DNA from: Pseudomonas mandelii
Lineage (GTDB): Bacteria; Pseudomonadota; Gammaproteobacteria; Pseudomonadales; Pseudomonadaceae
NCBI RefSeq assembly: GCF_024138395.1
Contig: NZ_JAMYDU010000008.1
Location: 124,001 to 188,000 of the forward strand
Length of the DNA: 64,000 bases
Direction of reading: 5' to 3'
Within the stretch, counting starts at the first letter, position 1. Every line of letters starts with the position of its first letter. This document shows, one piece after another, positions 19,286 through 28,458 of this stretch. The notes beneath the pieces were generated by a model. The model searched no databases and was not told the origin of the DNA. It saw only the letters and a list, made by a program, of their open reading frames with translations. Made by a program: the position numbers and the translations under genes.

Positions 19286-20632
19286 TCAGGTCGTCGACGC
19301 TGCCCGCAGGAAGAACACCCACTCGCGCCCCATCCTCCTTTTCTCGAACACCTTCAACTCGACCAAGCCATTCAGGGTTGCCGACGCGGTGTTGTAAGAG
19401 CAGTTCAGATTCTCCTTCACATTGACCGCCGTGAATTCGTTGGCCATTCCACTCTTGGCCACTTGGTACACGGCGCGCTGTTTCTCGGTCAATCGGTCGA
19501 AAAAACCGGACTCCAGCAACCATCGATCAAAGCTTTCGGTATAGGCCAGGCTTTTTCGATAAGCCTCGGTAAAAGCGCTGACTGCTCGGGAGATGACTGA
19601 ACACTGGAAATCGATGAAATAGGTCAGGTCCAGATCATCGGCTTCGGTATTCAGATACGAGCGCCCATATTTCACCGGCGCGTTGCGCAGCAGCAGGCTG
19701 ATCGCGATGTAGCGAAAGGCCGAGAAGTCATTCTTGAACATGAACCAGTAAAACAGCGCCCGCGCGACCCGACCGTTGCCGTCGCGAAAAGGATGCTCAT
19801 AACCCAGCGCAAAATGCAGCGCGATACCTTTGATCAAGGGATGAAGGTAATCCACTTGACCGGGATCGTCGTGAGACTGGTTGATCCACTTCGACAGCAC
19901 CTGCAATCGTGACGCGAGCCCCGCTACGGGAGGCGGCGTATGCACGGTATTACCTTCGCCATCCTGCACCACCACGTCATCGTTGATCCTGAAAGCACCC
20001 GGTGAATATTGCGGGTCATCGATACCTTCGACGCCGACACGATGCATCGCCGCGATCAGCTCGACGCTCAAGGGTTCATAACGCTTTTCCCAGGCGAAGT
20101 TCATCATTTTGTAGTTGCCAATGACCATCCGCTCATCCGGCGTGCGCGGCAGGCGTTTGCGCTTGAGCATGTCCTTGGCCACCCGCGTGGTGGTCGCCGC
20201 GCCTTCGAGCTGGCTGCTGCTGATGGCTTCATCTTCGATCAGATCGTTGAGCAAATAGCTGAAATGCGCGCGCTCGCCGATCTGTCCGGTCATGTACTCC
20301 AACGCGGCTGTCGTCGCTTGTCGATCGACGGCCGAAACAGCTTTCTGGGCCAATGGAGTCAGCACAAACTGGCCCCACTGAATGGGCTCGCCCAATGGCA
20401 AAAGACTGGAATACTGCGCGGTCCGGGCTTTCTTGACCAAGGCCCAGCACAGATTCGAATCCAGCCCCGGCGCCCAGCGATAGCGCAACTCATCGAATGG
20501 AAGATAACGCCCCTGATCGTCCAAAGGCTTGAGCAGCGCGAGATAGTCCGAAAGGCGTTCCTTGTGGGGCGATTGCCCCAACAGATCGAACACCGGGTCG
20601 GATCTGCCCTTCAGCGTGGGCGGTTTTTTCAT
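19286..20632 (-). CDS. Fic-domain protein (probable AMPylase), class II
   Basis: A 448-residue Fic protein, likely to transfer AMP (or another nucleotide-derived group) to a target hydroxyl. The Fic core motif HPFRDGNGR is at residues 280-288 with catalytic His280. The N-terminal half holds the autoinhibitory helix motif SSQLEG (Ser139-Gly144, the [S/T]xxxE[G/N] pattern), so it is a class II Fic whose own helix blocks ATP. The beta-hairpin flap is near residues 213-235. The C-terminal ~90 residues look like a winged helix (NEFTAVNVKENLNCSYNTASATLNGL), common in this subgroup and suggesting DNA binding or autoregulation. It has no antitoxin partner gene and is flanked by repeats on both sides. 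The target is unknown. Confidence 0.88.
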   Translation of the reverse strand: MKKPPTLKGRSDPVFDLLGQSPHKERLSDYLALLKPLDDQGRYLPFDELRYRWAPGLDSNLCWALVKKARTAQYSSLLPLGEPIQWGQFVLTPLAQKAVSAVDRQATTAALEYMTGQIGERAHFSYLLNDLIEDEAISSSQLEGAATTTRVAKDMLKRKRLPRTPDERMVIGNYKMMNFAWEKRYEPLSVELIAAMHRVGVEGIDDPQYSPGAFRINDDVVVQDGEGNTVHTPPPVAGLASRLQVLSKWINQSHDDPGQVDYLHPLIKGIALHFALGYEHPFRDGNGRVARALFYWFMFKNDFSAFRYIAISLLLRNAPVKYGRSYLNTEADDLDLTYFIDFQCSVISRAVSAFTEAYRKSLAYTESFDRWLLESGFFDRLTEKQRAVYQVAKSGMANEFTAVNVKENLNCSYNTASATLNGLVELKVFEKRRMGREWVFFLRAASTT

Positions 20633-20719
20633 TATTGGTGGCTCAAAAACTCACGAAATTGAGTCTTGAGTACAACAGCGCACCTACGTTGACTCAATAT
20701 CAGACGGATCTGAAATATG

Positions 20720-20836
20720 TGTAGGAGCCTGGACCGCCTTCGCGGGCAAGCCTCGCTCCTACAAGTGGGACGACGTATGTCTGAGAGAGATTGGTCGGCT
20801 GTCAGGCCGCCTTCGCGAGCAAGCCCGCTCCCACAG
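20720..20836. repeat. Mixed REP pair
   Basis: GTAGGAGCCTGGACCGCCTT..CTCGCTCCTAC is followed by CGCCTTCGCGAGCAAGCCCG..CCCACAG. Two different REP classes lie side by side, and the first has lost part of one arm. Confidence 0.7.
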
Positions 20837-20869
20837 TAGAGCGGCGTACACCCGCCCTCACCACTCAAC

Positions 20870-21190
20870 AGGCCGAGCGTTAGCTCGCCTGCAGCTTTTG
20901 ATCTTGTCGCACCGCCCCATCGAGAGGCCGAGCGGAGGTTCTGCGCAGTGGGCAACCCGGCATGGATGCCGGGTTAGCCGCGCACGGCCATGGATGGCCG
21001 ATCGCGGCGGGCCCACGGAGCAGGACCGGAGCGAGGGCATGCCGAGCCTGAGCGAGGCACCGAACGAAAGGGGCAAGAGCCCTTGGTTACTTGGGGCTTT
21101 TCCAAGTGACTCGCTGTAAAAGCGAAACCGCCAGGCGCCGTTACCGCAGCAACGGATATGCCCCCACCAAAAAGAGCATGGTCGGCCCGA
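20870..21190. other. GC-rich structured intergenic block, non-coding
   Basis: This ~320-base block carries stacked mini-palindromes: AACCCGGCATGGATGCCGGG (20954-20975), GGCCATGGATGGCC (20986-21000) and a GGTTACTTGGGGCTTTTCC stretch ending in CTCGCTGT. From memory, similar blocks recur between genes in many Pseudomonas genomes and are often mis-annotated as short proteins. The open frames here lack ribosome-binding sites and have repeat-like composition. I call it a repeated, RNA-structure-prone element of unknown role. Confidence 0.55.
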
Positions 21191-21210
21191 AGGCCGCCAA
21201 GATCAAACAA

Positions 21211-24200
21211 TCACACCGGCTCTTGCTTGACCCTGAACCAAGCCGCATACAACGCCGGCAAAAACAGCAATGTCAACGCCGTCGCCACAATCAGCCCGCC
21301 CATGATCGCCACCGCCATCGGCCCGAAAAACACACTGCGCGACAATGGAATCATCGCCAGCACCGCCGCCAACGCCGTCAGCACAATCGGTCGGAACCGC
21401 CGCACCGTCGCCTCGATAATCGCCTGCCAAGGCTTAAGCCCGGCAGCGATATCCTGCTCGATCTGATCCACCAGAATCACCGAGTTACGCATGATCATCC
21501 CGGACAAGGCGATCGTCCCGAGCATCGCCACAAAGCCGAACGGCTGACGGAACACCATCAAAAACAGCGTCACCCCGATCAGCCCGAGTGGCGCCGTCAG
21601 AAACACCATCACCGTGCGTGAGAAACTGCGCAGTTGCAGCATCAGCAACGTCAGCACCACCACGATAAACAGCGGCACACCGGCCTTCACCGAGTTCTGC
21701 CCACGGGCCGAGTCTTCTACCGTACCGCCGACATCCAGCAGATAGCCGTCCGGCAGTTCCGCGCGAATCGGATCGAGGGTCGGCATGATTTGCTGCACCA
21801 GCGTCGCCGGTTGTTCCTTGCCATAGATGTCGGCGCGAACCGTCACGTTGGGCAGGCGGTTACGGTGCCAGATGATGCCTTCTTCAAAGCCGTATTCCAG
21901 CGTCGCAATCTGCGACAACGCCACACTGCGACCGTTGTCGGTCGGCACGGCCAGACTTGGCAGCAACGCCAATTCGGTACGCTCATGCACCGTGCCGCGC
22001 AGCAGGATCTCGATCAACTCGTTGTCTTCGCGGTACTGGCTGACGCTGGCACCGGTCAGCGAGCTTCGCAGGAAACCCGAGAGGTTCGCCGTGCTCACAC
22101 CCAGCGCTCGCGCGCGGTCCTGATCGACGTTCAGGTAAACGACTTTGCTCGGCTCTTCCCAGTCCAGATGCACGTTGACCACGTGAGGATTCTCGCGAAC
22201 CTTGGCCGCGACTTTGCGCGCCAGGGCGCGGACGTCTTCGATGTGTTCACCGGTGACCCGGAACTGCACCGGATAGCCAACTGGCGGGCCGTTCTCCAGC
22301 CGCGTGACACGTGAACGCAGGGCCGGGAATTGTTCGTTGAGGGTTTCAATCAGCCAGGTGCGCAGGGTTTCGCGGTCTTCGATGGTTTTGGCCAGCACGA
22401 CAAACTGCGCAAAGCTCGCTGCTGGAAGTTGCTGATCCAGCGGCAGGTAGAAACGCGGCGAACCGGTGCCGACGTAAGCCACGTAGTTGTCGATCCCGGC
22501 GTGATCCTTGAGCAGACCTTCGAGGCGTTTGACCTCCTCGGCGGTGTTGCTCAAAGACGCTCCTTCGGCCAGTTTCAGATCGACCATCAACTCCAGTCGC
22601 CCCGAAGCCGGGAAGAATTGCTGCGGGACGAAACGGAACAGCACCACTGAGGCAACGAACATCGCGATGGTCAGGACGATCACTGTTTTGCGCCGGCGCA
22701 CGCACCACTCCACCAAGCGTCTGACGCGCTGATAGAACGGCGTGCCATAAGGGTCAGGTTGGCCGTCGCCGATGCCATGTTTGGCAGCATGAATTTTCGC
22801 CAGGTCCGGCAGGAGTTTTTCCCCCAGATAAGGCACAAAGACCACGGCCGCAACCCACGACGCTACCAACGCGATGGTGACCACCTGGAAGATCGAACGG
22901 GTGTATTCACCGGTGCCCGATTGCGCGGTGGCAATCGGCAGGAAACCGGCGGCGGTGATCAACGTGCCGGTGAGCATCGGGAACGCGGTGCTGGTCCAGG
23001 CATAGCTGGCGGCTTTGACCCGGTCGAAGCCCTGCTCCATTTTGATCGCCATCATTTCCACGGCGATGATCGCGTCGTCCACCAGCAACCCCAGCGCCAA
23101 CACCAGCGCGCCGAGGGAAATCTTGTGCAGGCCGATGCCTAAGTAATACATGCAGGCGAAGGTCATCGCCAACACCAGCGGAATCGCCAGCGCCACGACC
23201 ATGCCGGTGCGCACACCGAGGGAGAAGAAGCTCACCAGCAACACAATCGCCAGAGCTTCCACCAGCACCTGAACAAACTCACCGACACCGGTTTTCACCG
23301 CGGCGGGTTGATCGGACACCTTTCGCAGCTGCATGCCGGCCGGGAGGTTTTTCTGGATCCGGGCGAACTCGACTTCCAGTGCCTTGCCCAATATCAGAAT
23401 GTCGCCGCCATCCTTCATCGCCACAGCCAGACCGATGGCGTCTTCAGCCATGAAGCGCATGCGCGGCGCCGGTGGATCGTTGAAGCCACGACGAACGTTG
23501 GCCACATCACCGATGCGGAACGTGCGATCACCGACGCGGATCGGGAAGTTCTTGATCTCGTCGACCGTCTGAAAATTCCCCGAAACCCGTAGCTGCAAAC
23601 GCTCGCTGGTGGTTTCGAAGAAACCTGCGGTGGACATCGCGTTCTGCTCTTCAAGCGCCTGCTGCACCGTCGCCAACGGCAATCCGAGGGTGGCCAGTTT
23701 GACGTTGGAGAGCTCGATCCAGATCTTCTCGTCCTGCAGCCCGAGCAGGTCGACCTTGCCCACATCCTTGACCCGTTGCAGCTGAATCTGGATGCGGTCG
23801 GCATAGTCCTTGAGCACCGCGTAATCAAAGCCTTCGCCGGTCAGGGCGTAGATGTTGCCGAAGGTGGTGCCGAACTCATCGTTGAAGAAGGGCCCCTGGA
23901 TGCCCGGCGGCAACGTATGGCGAATGTCGCTGACTTTCTTGCGGGCCTGATACCAGAGCTCCGGGATCTCCACCGAGTGCATGGAATCCCGAGCCATGAA
24001 CGTCACTTGGGACTCGCCCGGGCGGGAGAACGACGCGATCCGTTCGTACTCGCCGGTTTCCATCAGTTTCTTTTCAATACGCTCGGTGACCTGGCGCGAC
24101 ATTTCCTCGGCCGTGGCCCCCGGCCAGTTGGTGCGAATCACCATGGCTTTGAAGGTGAACGGCGGGTCTTCACTTTGGCCGAGCTTGGTGTAGGACAACG

Positions 24201-24282
24201 CGCCGACGACGGCCAGCAAGATCATCAGGAACAGTACGATCTGGCGGTTACGCAGCGCCCATTCGGAAAGATTGAAACCCAT
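21211..24282 (-). CDS. RND efflux transporter permease (TriC-like)
   Basis: A 1023-residue inner-membrane proton/drug antiporter of the RND superfamily. The first helix RNRQIVLFLMILLAVVGALSY is followed by the large periplasmic loop; a cluster of helices near residues 330-470 includes the proton-relay LVDDAIIAVEM with the paired Asp; a second periplasmic loop and a final helix cluster follow. The opening and the GQSEDPPFTFKAM segment resemble P. aeruginosa TriC more than MexB. It starts six bases after the adaptor gene, so the two form one operon. No outer-membrane factor gene is present, so a shared TolC-like channel must be used. The substrates are unknown. Confidence 0.9.
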   Translation of the reverse strand: MGFNLSEWALRNRQIVLFLMILLAVVGALSYTKLGQSEDPPFTFKAMVIRTNWPGATAEEMSRQVTERIEKKLMETGEYERIASFSRPGESQVTFMARDSMHSVEIPELWYQARKKVSDIRHTLPPGIQGPFFNDEFGTTFGNIYALTGEGFDYAVLKDYADRIQIQLQRVKDVGKVDLLGLQDEKIWIELSNVKLATLGLPLATVQQALEEQNAMSTAGFFETTSERLQLRVSGNFQTVDEIKNFPIRVGDRTFRIGDVANVRRGFNDPPAPRMRFMAEDAIGLAVAMKDGGDILILGKALEVEFARIQKNLPAGMQLRKVSDQPAAVKTGVGEFVQVLVEALAIVLLVSFFSLGVRTGMVVALAIPLVLAMTFACMYYLGIGLHKISLGALVLALGLLVDDAIIAVEMMAIKMEQGFDRVKAASYAWTSTAFPMLTGTLITAAGFLPIATAQSGTGEYTRSIFQVVTIALVASWVAAVVFVPYLGEKLLPDLAKIHAAKHGIGDGQPDPYGTPFYQRVRRLVEWCVRRRKTVIVLTIAMFVASVVLFRFVPQQFFPASGRLELMVDLKLAEGASLSNTAEEVKRLEGLLKDHAGIDNYVAYVGTGSPRFYLPLDQQLPAASFAQFVVLAKTIEDRETLRTWLIETLNEQFPALRSRVTRLENGPPVGYPVQFRVTGEHIEDVRALARKVAAKVRENPHVVNVHLDWEEPSKVVYLNVDQDRARALGVSTANLSGFLRSSLTGASVSQYREDNELIEILLRGTVHERTELALLPSLAVPTDNGRSVALSQIATLEYGFEEGIIWHRNRLPNVTVRADIYGKEQPATLVQQIMPTLDPIRAELPDGYLLDVGGTVEDSARGQNSVKAGVPLFIVVVLTLLMLQLRSFSRTVMVFLTAPLGLIGVTLFLMVFRQPFGFVAMLGTIALSGMIMRNSVILVDQIEQDIAAGLKPWQAIIEATVRRFRPIVLTALAAVLAMIPLSRSVFFGPMAVAIMGGLIVATALTLLFLPALYAAWFRVKQEPV

Positions 24283-24288
24283 CGGGGA

Positions 24289-25389
24289 TTACTCCTTGTG
24301 CGCCAGATTGACCACGCGGTTGGAGCGATCCACCGGGCGCACTTGCTGCCCGTCGTGAAGCACATGAACACCGGCCGCCACCACCCAGTCGCTGGCGTTC
24401 AGGCCTTCGAGCACCGGCACGGTTTTCTCACCGAATGCACCGACCCGCACCTGGGCTTTCTTCAAGGTGTTGTTGGCGCCGACCACCCAGACATAAGTGG
24501 CACCGTTTTCCGCGGTGACCGCCGACAGCGGCACCGACAACGACACTACTTCGGCGGTCTGGATGAACACCCGCGCGCTCTGGCCGAGTTCGGCGGGAAC
24601 CTTGCCGGCGGTAAATGCAATGCGGGCGGCGAAGGTGCGGGATTTCGGATCGGCCGCAGGCGACAGTTCACGGATGCGGCCCGGGAAACGTTGGTCGGGT
24701 TGGGTCCAGAGTTCCACCGAGACCGGTTGGCCGACCTTGAAGCGACCGAAACTCTGCTCCGGCAGGCTGATCAACACTTCGCGCTCGCCATCGGTGGCGA
24801 GGGTAAACACGGTTTGCCCGGCCGCGACTACTTGCCCGACTTCAACCGCACGTTTGGCCACCACGCCATCCTGGGGCGCACGCAGCACCGCGTAACTGGC
24901 CTGATTGGTCGAGACGTTGAATTCGGCTTTGATTTGCTTGAGGCGTGCTTCACCGGAGCGGTAGAGGTTTTCCGCATTGTCGTACTGCGAACGGCTGACC
25001 ATCTGCCGCTCCATCAAGGTCTTGTAGCGATCACGCTCGGCGCGCACCAGGCTCAGGTTGGCTTCGGCGGCCGCGACCTGGGCACGGGTGGCTTCCAGTT
25101 GCAGGCGCACGTCCTGAGGATCGAGCTCCGCCAGAGGCTGGTCGGCCTTGACCCGCTGGCCTTCCTCGACCAGTCGTCGGCTGACTTTGCCGCCAATGCG
25201 GAAGGCCAGATCTGGTTCATAGCGCGCACGGACTTCACCGGGATAACTTTCCATGGCCTGAGCCGAGGGCTCTGGTTGTATGACCATGGCCGGGCGGACG
25301 GTGACTTGAGGCGCCTCTTCATGGCCACACGCAGACAATAAAAAAGCCAGACTGACCGGCAATGCGAGGGGCAAGGCATAGCGGAACAT
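24289..25389 (-). CDS. RND efflux periplasmic adaptor lipoprotein
   Basis: A 366-residue membrane-fusion protein. The signal sequence ends in lipobox LLSAC with Cys21, so it is anchored by lipid on the periplasmic face of the inner membrane. The lipoyl half-motifs (YPGEVRARYEPDLAFRIGGKV and VLRAPQDGVVAKRAVEVGQVV) flank a coiled-coil hairpin (about residues 95-165), followed by the beta-barrel domain. It bridges the permease to the outer-membrane channel. P. aeruginosa TriABC has two adaptors; only one is present here. A divergent TetR gene and a palindromic operator lie upstream. AAGG lies 8-11 bases before the ATG. Confidence 0.9.
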   Translation of the reverse strand: MFRYALPLALPVSLAFLLSACGHEEAPQVTVRPAMVIQPEPSAQAMESYPGEVRARYEPDLAFRIGGKVSRRLVEEGQRVKADQPLAELDPQDVRLQLEATRAQVAAAEANLSLVRAERDRYKTLMERQMVSRSQYDNAENLYRSGEARLKQIKAEFNVSTNQASYAVLRAPQDGVVAKRAVEVGQVVAAGQTVFTLATDGEREVLISLPEQSFGRFKVGQPVSVELWTQPDQRFPGRIRELSPAADPKSRTFAARIAFTAGKVPAELGQSARVFIQTAEVVSLSVPLSAVTAENGATYVWVVGANNTLKKAQVRVGAFGEKTVPVLEGLNASDWVVAAGVHVLHDGQQVRPVDRSNRVVNLAHKE

Positions 25390-25426
25390 GGTGAAGGACC
25401 TTTCGCTAATGGTGCTTGGAATAATT

Positions 25427-25440
25427 ATACTGACCAGTAT
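25427..25440. promoter_or_regulatory. TetR-type operator between efflux operon and its regulator
   Basis: ATACTGACCAGTAT has six-base inverted arms around AC. A second CAGTAT-like half-site (CCAGTCCAGTATT) lies about 25 bases further right. The position between divergent promoters suggests autoregulation plus repression of the pump. Confidence 0.65.
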
Positions 25441-25482
25441 GTTATTAATAGCAAACTCACCAGTCCAGTATTAAAGCGAAGA

Positions 25483-26127
25483 ATGTCTAACAATCTTTCA
25501 ACACCCAGTGGTCCGGGCCGTCCCAAGGATCTGGCCAAGCGCCAGGCAATCCTCGATGCGGCGAAAATCCTGTTTCTGAGTAAGGGATACGCCAACACCA
25601 GCATGGATGCCGTGGCGGCCGAGGCCGGCGTGTCGAAGCTGACGGTCTATAGCCATTTCAACGACAAAGAGACGCTGTTCGCCGCCGCGGTGATGGCCAA
25701 GTGCGAGGAGCAACTGCCAACGCTGTTTTTTGAATTGCCGGACGGCATTGCGGTGGAAACCGTGCTGCTGAACATCGCGCGCGGCTTTCATCAGCTGATC
25801 AACAGCGACGAATCGGTGAACCTGCACCGGCTGATGATGACGCTGGGTAGCCAGGACCCGAAACTCTCGGCGATCTTCTTCGAGGCCGGGCCAGAGCGCG
25901 TGCTACACGGCATGGAGGGGTTGTTGAGCAAGGTCAATCAGAGCGGCGCGTTGAGCATCGATAAACCGCGCAATGCGGCAGAGCATTTCTTTTGCCTGCT
26001 CAAAGGCGCGGGGAATTTCCGCTTGTTGTATGGCTGCGGCGAGCCGGTGATCGGGGATGCGGCTGAAGCCCATGTGCGGGAAGTGGTGGGGCTGTTTATG
26101 CGGGCTTATCGACCGGGGTCGGTCTGA
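25483..26127 (+). CDS. TetR-family repressor of the adjacent RND operon
   Basis: A 214-residue TetR regulator. The DNA-binding domain covers about residues 16-66, with the helix-turn-helix TSMDAVAAEAGVSKLTVYSHFNDKETLF. The C-terminal domain includes a TetR_C-type helix set ending FRLLYGCGEPVIGDAAEAHV and should bind an inducer. It is transcribed divergently from the RND adaptor gene with a 93-base shared control region containing the ATACTG..CAGTAT palindrome. This is the usual local-repressor arrangement for efflux pumps. The ligand cannot be inferred. Confidence 0.87.
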   Translation: MSNNLSTPSGPGRPKDLAKRQAILDAAKILFLSKGYANTSMDAVAAEAGVSKLTVYSHFNDKETLFAAAVMAKCEEQLPTLFFELPDGIAVETVLLNIARGFHQLINSDESVNLHRLMMTLGSQDPKLSAIFFEAGPERVLHGMEGLLSKVNQSGALSIDKPRNAAEHFFCLLKGAGNFRLLYGCGEPVIGDAAEAHVREVVGLFMRAYRPGSV

Positions 26128-26150
26128 TGGTTTTTTAGTGACCGGACTGA

Positions 26151-26245
26151 CGCCTTCGCGGGCAAGCCTCGCTCCTACAGGATTTGAGTGGTCGCGGATG
26201 TTGAACACGACAAATAATCTGTAGGAGCGAGGCTTGCCCGCGAAT
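26151..26245. repeat. REP pair (BIME)
   Basis: CGCCTTCGCGGGCAAGCCTC..CTACAG and its inverted partner lie between the convergent tetR and rsmJ genes. Confidence 0.85.
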
Positions 26246-26259
26246 GGGGCGACGCGGTC

Positions 26260-27042
26260 TCAGGGCTTGAGCGCTTTCTTCGGATAAATGTCGTATCGAC
26301 TGGATTTGCCATCCAGCGCATGACTCGGCTTCGGCCCATCGATGCATGGCGCCTTGCGTGGGCGTTTGACCACCACCCGGTGACTGGCCAGGGCCAACGC
26401 CGCTGCGAGCAATGCCGGCGCATCCGGGTCATCGCCTACCAGCGGCCGGAACAGGCGCATTTCCTTCTTCACCAACGCAGTTTTCTCACGATGGGGAAAC
26501 ATTGGGTCGAGGTAAATCACCTGCGGTGGCTCGCCTTCCCAGTTGCGCATTACCTCGATCGAATTGCCCTTGAGCAAACGCATCCGCGCCACAATCGGTG
26601 CCACGTCGAAATCTTCCGCGCCGCGCGCCAAGCCATCTTCAAGCAAGGCACCGATCAGCGGCTGACGCTCGATCAGGCTCATCTCGCAGCCCAGGCTGGC
26701 CAGCACGAACGCGTCCTTGCCCAACCCCGCCGTGGCGTCCAGCACGCGCGGGCGCACGCCTTGGGCGACGCCGACCGCCTTGGCGATCATCTGACCGCTG
26801 CCGCCGCCGTACAACCGACGATGGGCCGCGCCACCCTCGACAAAATCCACTCGCACCGGTCCCGGTGCATCCGGCCCGAGCTGCTGCAGCTGCAACCCCT
26901 GCTCGCCCACCTGCAAGGCAAACTCGCCGTCATCCACCTGCAACGGCAACCCCAGGCGCTCGGCCCACTTTTCGGCCTGTGGCTGAAAGGTCGTGCCCAA
27001 GGCCTCGACATGGATGCGGCAGGCCGCAAGTTGCTCAATCAT
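26260..27042 (-). CDS. rsmJ: 16S rRNA (guanine1516-N2)-methyltransferase
   Basis: A 260-residue SAM-dependent methyltransferase that modifies G1516 of 16S rRNA. The family signature [16 protein letters not shown] (residues ~76-91) precedes the SAM-binding motif [19 protein letters not shown]. The catalytic-site motif [19 protein letters not shown] follows, and then the [10 protein letters not shown] strand near the end. These four blocks are diagnostic of RsmJ (formerly YhiQ). It stands alone, with a REP pair after its stop and a divergent unknown gene upstream. Confidence 0.94.
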   Translation of the reverse strand: MIEQLAACRIHVEALGTTFQPQAEKWAERLGLPLQVDDGEFALQVGEQGLQLQQLGPDAPGPVRVDFVEGGAAHRRLYGGGSGQMIAKAVGVAQGVRPRVLDATAGLGKDAFVLASLGCEMSLIERQPLIGALLEDGLARGAEDFDVAPIVARMRLLKGNSIEVMRNWEGEPPQVIYLDPMFPHREKTALVKKEMRLFRPLVGDDPDAPALLAAALALASHRVVVKRPRKAPCIDGPKPSHALDGKSSRYDIYPKKALKP

Positions 27043-27135
27043 GGGAAAACACGCTCAAAAAATTAATGATCGGCAAAAACGGCCGATAACCAAACTATCG
27101 AGCATTTTGCCAGAGCTGAGCGTCGACCGAGAGAA

Positions 27136-27756
27136 ATGTCAGACATTCAATCCACATTCACAGGTTTTATCTCGCCCTACGGCGACTACAACCTGCGAAA
27201 CACCCAGGCACTGAGCGGCGTCAGCCACATCTGGCAGGATTTCTTTGCCCGAGCGCTGGCCGAACAGCCGGGTGAAGTGCTGCCTGAATCGCTGAATTTT
27301 CCGCCGGTCGATCTCGACAGCCCGGTCGAACCGACCGTTGGCAGCGAGCTGCTGGCACACATCATTTCCCAGCGCGAATGTGATGTGATCGAAACACCAG
27401 TCCGTCCACCCGAGCCACTGTTCCTGCCGATTGCCGAGTTCGAAATGGACCTGGCCGACAAGCCATTCCCGCCGTTCCCGCCGGAAGAAATCGTCGCGCA
27501 ACAGAAACAACAGGACTTCGACAGCGGCTGGGTACGCCCGATCGTGCTCACCGCCGGTCAACCGCTGCCAGAACCTGGCACCGCGCCGCAACCGCGTCCG
27601 CTGCGCTTGCCGATCGCCGAGTTCGAACTTGAGCTGCTGGACAAGCCATTCCCGCCGTTCTCGCCTGAAGAGCTGTTGGAACAACAGAAACAATTCGATT
27701 TCGATAACGGCTGGGCACGCCCGATCGTTCTGCAGAACCTGCGCATCGCCGCATAA
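27136..27756 (+). CDS. Unknown protein with a duplicated 44-residue module
   Basis: A 206-residue acidic, proline-rich protein that I do not recognise. Its second half is a tandem duplication: residues 95-138 (LFLPIAEFEMDLADKPFPPF...GWVRPIVL) and 156-199 (LRLPIAEFELELLDKPFPPF...GWARPIVL) are about 75% identical over 44 positions, joined by a proline-rich linker. There is no signal peptide or membrane segment. The N-terminal ~90 residues are predicted to be globular, without a known motif. It is divergent from rsmJ and convergent (4-base gap) with the extensin-like gene. PPEE and PFPPF motifs suggest an extended, protein-binding repeat. Function unknown. Confidence 0.7.
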   Translation: MSDIQSTFTGFISPYGDYNLRNTQALSGVSHIWQDFFARALAEQPGEVLPESLNFPPVDLDSPVEPTVGSELLAHIISQRECDVIETPVRPPEPLFLPIAEFEMDLADKPFPPFPPEEIVAQQKQQDFDSGWVRPIVLTAGQPLPEPGTAPQPRPLRLPIAEFELELLDKPFPPFSPEELLEQQKQFDFDNGWARPIVLQNLRIAA

Positions 27757-27760
27757 CCCT

Positions 27761-28456
27761 TCAGCGACACCGCCACCACGGCCCGACATCCACGTGAAAG
27801 TGATTGCGATGGGCGGCGTTGTAGTCCGGGCTCAATACCACACTGAACATGTCGCAGGCGCCGTCGCGGACCTGACGGAGAAATCGCGCGTCCCGATTAT
27901 CCTTCGGCCAATCCCTGAGCACACTGATCGATCGGCCGTCCGCCAGCCGGAATCCGCTGATATCCAGTGCATCAGCCGTGGCATGCTGACTGCGTCTGCC
28001 GTTTTCGCGGTTGTAGACGTTACGACAGGCAAAGCTGCCGAGATGGTCGACCCGTTTCACCGCCTGCCCGTAGACAGCCTGAGCCGCCGGTTGCAGGGCG
28101 TGGCGTTCGAACAAAGCGAACGCCACCGCCAGACGGCAACTGGCGAGGAAACTGCTGCTCAGCGCCACCTCGCCACCTTGCACACGCAAAGCGTTGGTCA
28201 ATGGGCAGGCCGCGTCCGGGCTGTCGGCCTGACGGGCCACCCGCAAATCTGAGCTGCTGAGGGCCTGGTCGCATAACTGCGGATCATCACGCAGACGCAT
28301 CAGTTTGTAGCGGGTCAGCAGGTTCGGTTCGGCCTTTACGTCCAGCGGCGCCCACGGGTTCCATTGCGGGGGAATGGCAACCCAGCCGCGCCAGACGCTC
28401 AACCCGGCAGCGCCGATGATCAACAGCACCAGCAACAGCCCCCACCGAAACCGCAT
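27761..28456 (-). CDS. Extensin-like C-terminal domain protein
   Basis: A 231-residue protein with an N-terminal membrane anchor (residues ~5-24) and then the bacterial extensin-like C-terminal domain. Its marks are four spaced cysteines, the NRENGRRSQHATADALDISGF segment and the closing HRNHFHVDVGPWW. The His/Asp pattern (SxHxxxxALDI and HxxHxH) is that of the M15/LAS peptidase fold, so a periplasmic peptidoglycan-directed role is plausible but unproven. The fold and name come from family knowledge. It follows the PEP-mutase-like gene by two bases, so the two are likely co-transcribed. Confidence 0.8.
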   Translation of the reverse strand: MRFRWGLLLVLLIIGAAGLSVWRGWVAIPPQWNPWAPLDVKAEPNLLTRYKLMRLRDDPQLCDQALSSSDLRVARQADSPDAACPLTNALRVQGGEVALSSSFLASCRLAVAFALFERHALQPAAQAVYGQAVKRVDHLGSFACRNVYNRENGRRSQHATADALDISGFRLADGRSISVLRDWPKDNRDARFLRQVRDGACDMFSVVLSPDYNAAHRNHFHVDVGPWWRCR

Positions 28457-28458
28457 CG

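Noticed and set aside
20858..21210. Several 60-80 residue frames in the structured block
   Set aside because: Composition follows the palindromic repeat, both strands are equally open, and no start signal is present; treated as non-coding.
23776..25341. 521-residue frame antisense to the RND genes
   Set aside because: It spans two different genes on the other strand, which real coding sequence would not do by chance constraint; it is a shadow.
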